Positions 33,314 through 33,967 of a DNA stretch of 33,967 bases are shown one piece after another. The notes under the pieces were generated by a model. It did no database searches. It was not told the DNA's origin and saw nothing but the letters and a program-made list of their open reading frames with translations. The stretch lies in contig JAFAPR010000120.1 of assembly GCA_019247075.1 (NCBI GenBank), positions 1-33,967 of the forward strand. Reading direction: 5' to 3'. Position 1 is the first letter of the stretch, and the number at the start of each line of letters is the position of its first letter. The translations under genes were made by a program, and so were the position numbers. The DNA comes from Solirubrobacterales bacterium (GTDB taxonomy: Bacteria; Actinomycetota; Thermoleophilia; Solirubrobacterales; Solirubrobacteraceae).

Positions 33314-33415
33314 ATGCCCCACACAATGACTCCCGACGAGATCCATGGCCTCCTCAGCCACGGCACACGCACGGCCAAGCTCCTACCAGCGGGCCCGGCG
33401 GACAACGCCACGTGA
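33314..33415 (+). pseudogene. Possible remnant of a PPOX/F420-type oxidase N terminus
   Basis: A 33-codon reading frame, with MTPDEIHGLLSHGTRTAKL from the ATG at 33326, resembles the start of pyridoxamine-5'-phosphate-oxidase-fold F420 proteins (DEIxxFLxxGTRTGKLATV). It then degenerates to LLPAGPADNAT and stops. No downstream continuation of that family was found, so it is probably a truncated relic, or chance. Weak evidence. Confidence 0.3.
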
Positions 33416-33636
33416 TGCTGGTGGGTTCATGCTCGATAGCAAGGAGGTGGTGTCACGACACGGGGCGACTCAGTCAAGGGCCGTCGCTGACCTCACAAGA
33501 CACGGACCTGCGGACCGTGCGCCTCGCAGCGGTCCGCGGGATCCGCGCCGTCACCCGCTCGACGAGGGACTACGTTGTGGACGCGATGGCCCGCCAGATC
33601 GAGGAGATCCGCAACCTGCCCGAAGTCGGGCGCTGA
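33412..33636 (+). CDS. Hypothetical small ORF
   Basis: A 74-codon frame starting GTG at 33412, inside the preceding stop (GTGA overlap). The C-terminal part, RSTRDYVVDAMARQIEEIRN, has a believable amphipathic helix pattern; the N-terminal part does not. A ribosome-like AAGGAGGTG at 33441-33449 leads into a different frame, so this may be a frameshifted or decayed gene. It ends 15 bases before the VOC gene. No family recognised. Confidence 0.3.
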   Translation: MMLVGSCSIARRWCHDTGRLSQGPSLTSQDTDLRTVRLAAVRGIRAVTRSTRDYVVDAMARQIEEIRNLPEVGR

Positions 33637-33651
33637 AAGAGAGGAAAAGAA

Positions 33652-33967
33652 ATGACTGATTCCCCGCAGCAGCAGAACCCATCCGGACACCGCAGCCCCC
33701 TCGGCCAGGCCGCCGAGGAGCAGGGGACCGTGCTGACGCAGATGCTGATCGTCGCCGACATCGAGCGCTCGGTCCGCTTCTACCGTGACGTCCTCGGCGC
33801 CATGTTCGTACGCGACAACGCGCCGGCGATGCTGGCTTCTACAACGGCTGGATCATGATCAACACGGGCGGCGGGCCCACGCCCGACAAGCCCGACGTGA
33901 TCCTCGAGCCGCCGTCGGATCCGTCCGTCGTCGATAGCTTCCTCAACGTCCGCGTTGCCGATCTCGA
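33652..33967 (+). pseudogene. VOC-family protein, frameshifted and cut by the window end
   Basis: ATG at 33652, preceded by GAGGAAAAG, starts a VOC protein with LTQMLIVADIERSVRFYRDV and LGAMFVRDNAPAM. The frame then stops at 33856-33858. A second frame continues the family with GFYNGWIMINTGGGPTPDKP and DPSVVDSFLNVRVADL to the window edge. One base appears missing near 33833. Real inactivation and sequence error cannot be separated here. The rest of the gene lies beyond the window. Confidence 0.7.

Overview
The window is a gene-dense, very GC-rich chromosomal segment. The likely source is a high-GC actinobacterium, probably of the Thermoleophilia/Solirubrobacterales type. This is inferred from GTG/TTG starts, a dgt-dnaG pair, an F420-type LLM oxidoreductase, SBP56, and many VOC, DUF5996 and DUF6308 proteins. 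No phage, transposon, CRISPR array or rRNA was seen. Taxonomy is inference and no database was consulted.

Layout. 1-4.0 kb: housekeeping dgt and dnaG, then a double-HTH HNH protein and tRNA-Asn(GTT). 4.0-6.0 kb: a compact operon of a glutaredoxin-fold protein, a 71-aa unknown and SBP56. 6.0-9.0 kb (minus): SDR, LLM oxidoreductase and UGT-like glycosyltransferase, divergent from malate synthase (9.0-10.6 kb). 10.7-12.4 kb (minus): M28 peptidase coupled to a small membrane protein. 12.4-17.2 kb (plus): GNAT protein, three-gene VOC/MhqO-like/MhqD-like cluster, DUF5996. 17.3-19.0 kb (minus): nitroreductase, DsbA/FrnE-like oxidoreductase, OsmC. 19.1-24.5 kb: triple-repeat membrane protein, MFS exporter with divergent TetR, LysE exporter, P450. 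24.5-29.1 kb: cysteine-less DksA-like protein, PadR, DUF6308, small lipoprotein, TetR with divergent NTF2/NmrA genes. 29.3-34.0 kb: lipoprotein phosphoesterase, arginase-family enzyme, frameshifted AraC regulator, redoxin, gene fragments and a frameshifted VOC gene cut by the window edge.

The most interesting signal is in the DsbA/FrnE-like gene at 17774-18421. It is intact over 215 codons except for one in-frame TGA at codon 19, exactly where the first cysteine of the CPFC redox motif belongs. A hairpin whose loop starts 19 nt after the TGA fits the usual geometry of a bacterial SECIS element. This suggests an undescribed UxxC selenoprotein, encoded between a nitroreductase and an OsmC peroxidase; a nonsense mutation or sequencing error is the alternative.

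Regulatory DNA is unusually legible. Three GGAGG-N3-CCTCC palindromes lie in the MFS/TetR divergent region, one of them filling the 17-bp spacer of a consensus promoter. A PadR gene has a palindrome over its own -10 box. A second TetR gene has a perfect 10-4-10 inverted repeat overlapping the predicted start site of the divergent NTF2/NmrA operon. Much of the window reads as accessory stress and xenobiotic handling: quinone, thiol and peroxide chemistry, exporters and a P450.
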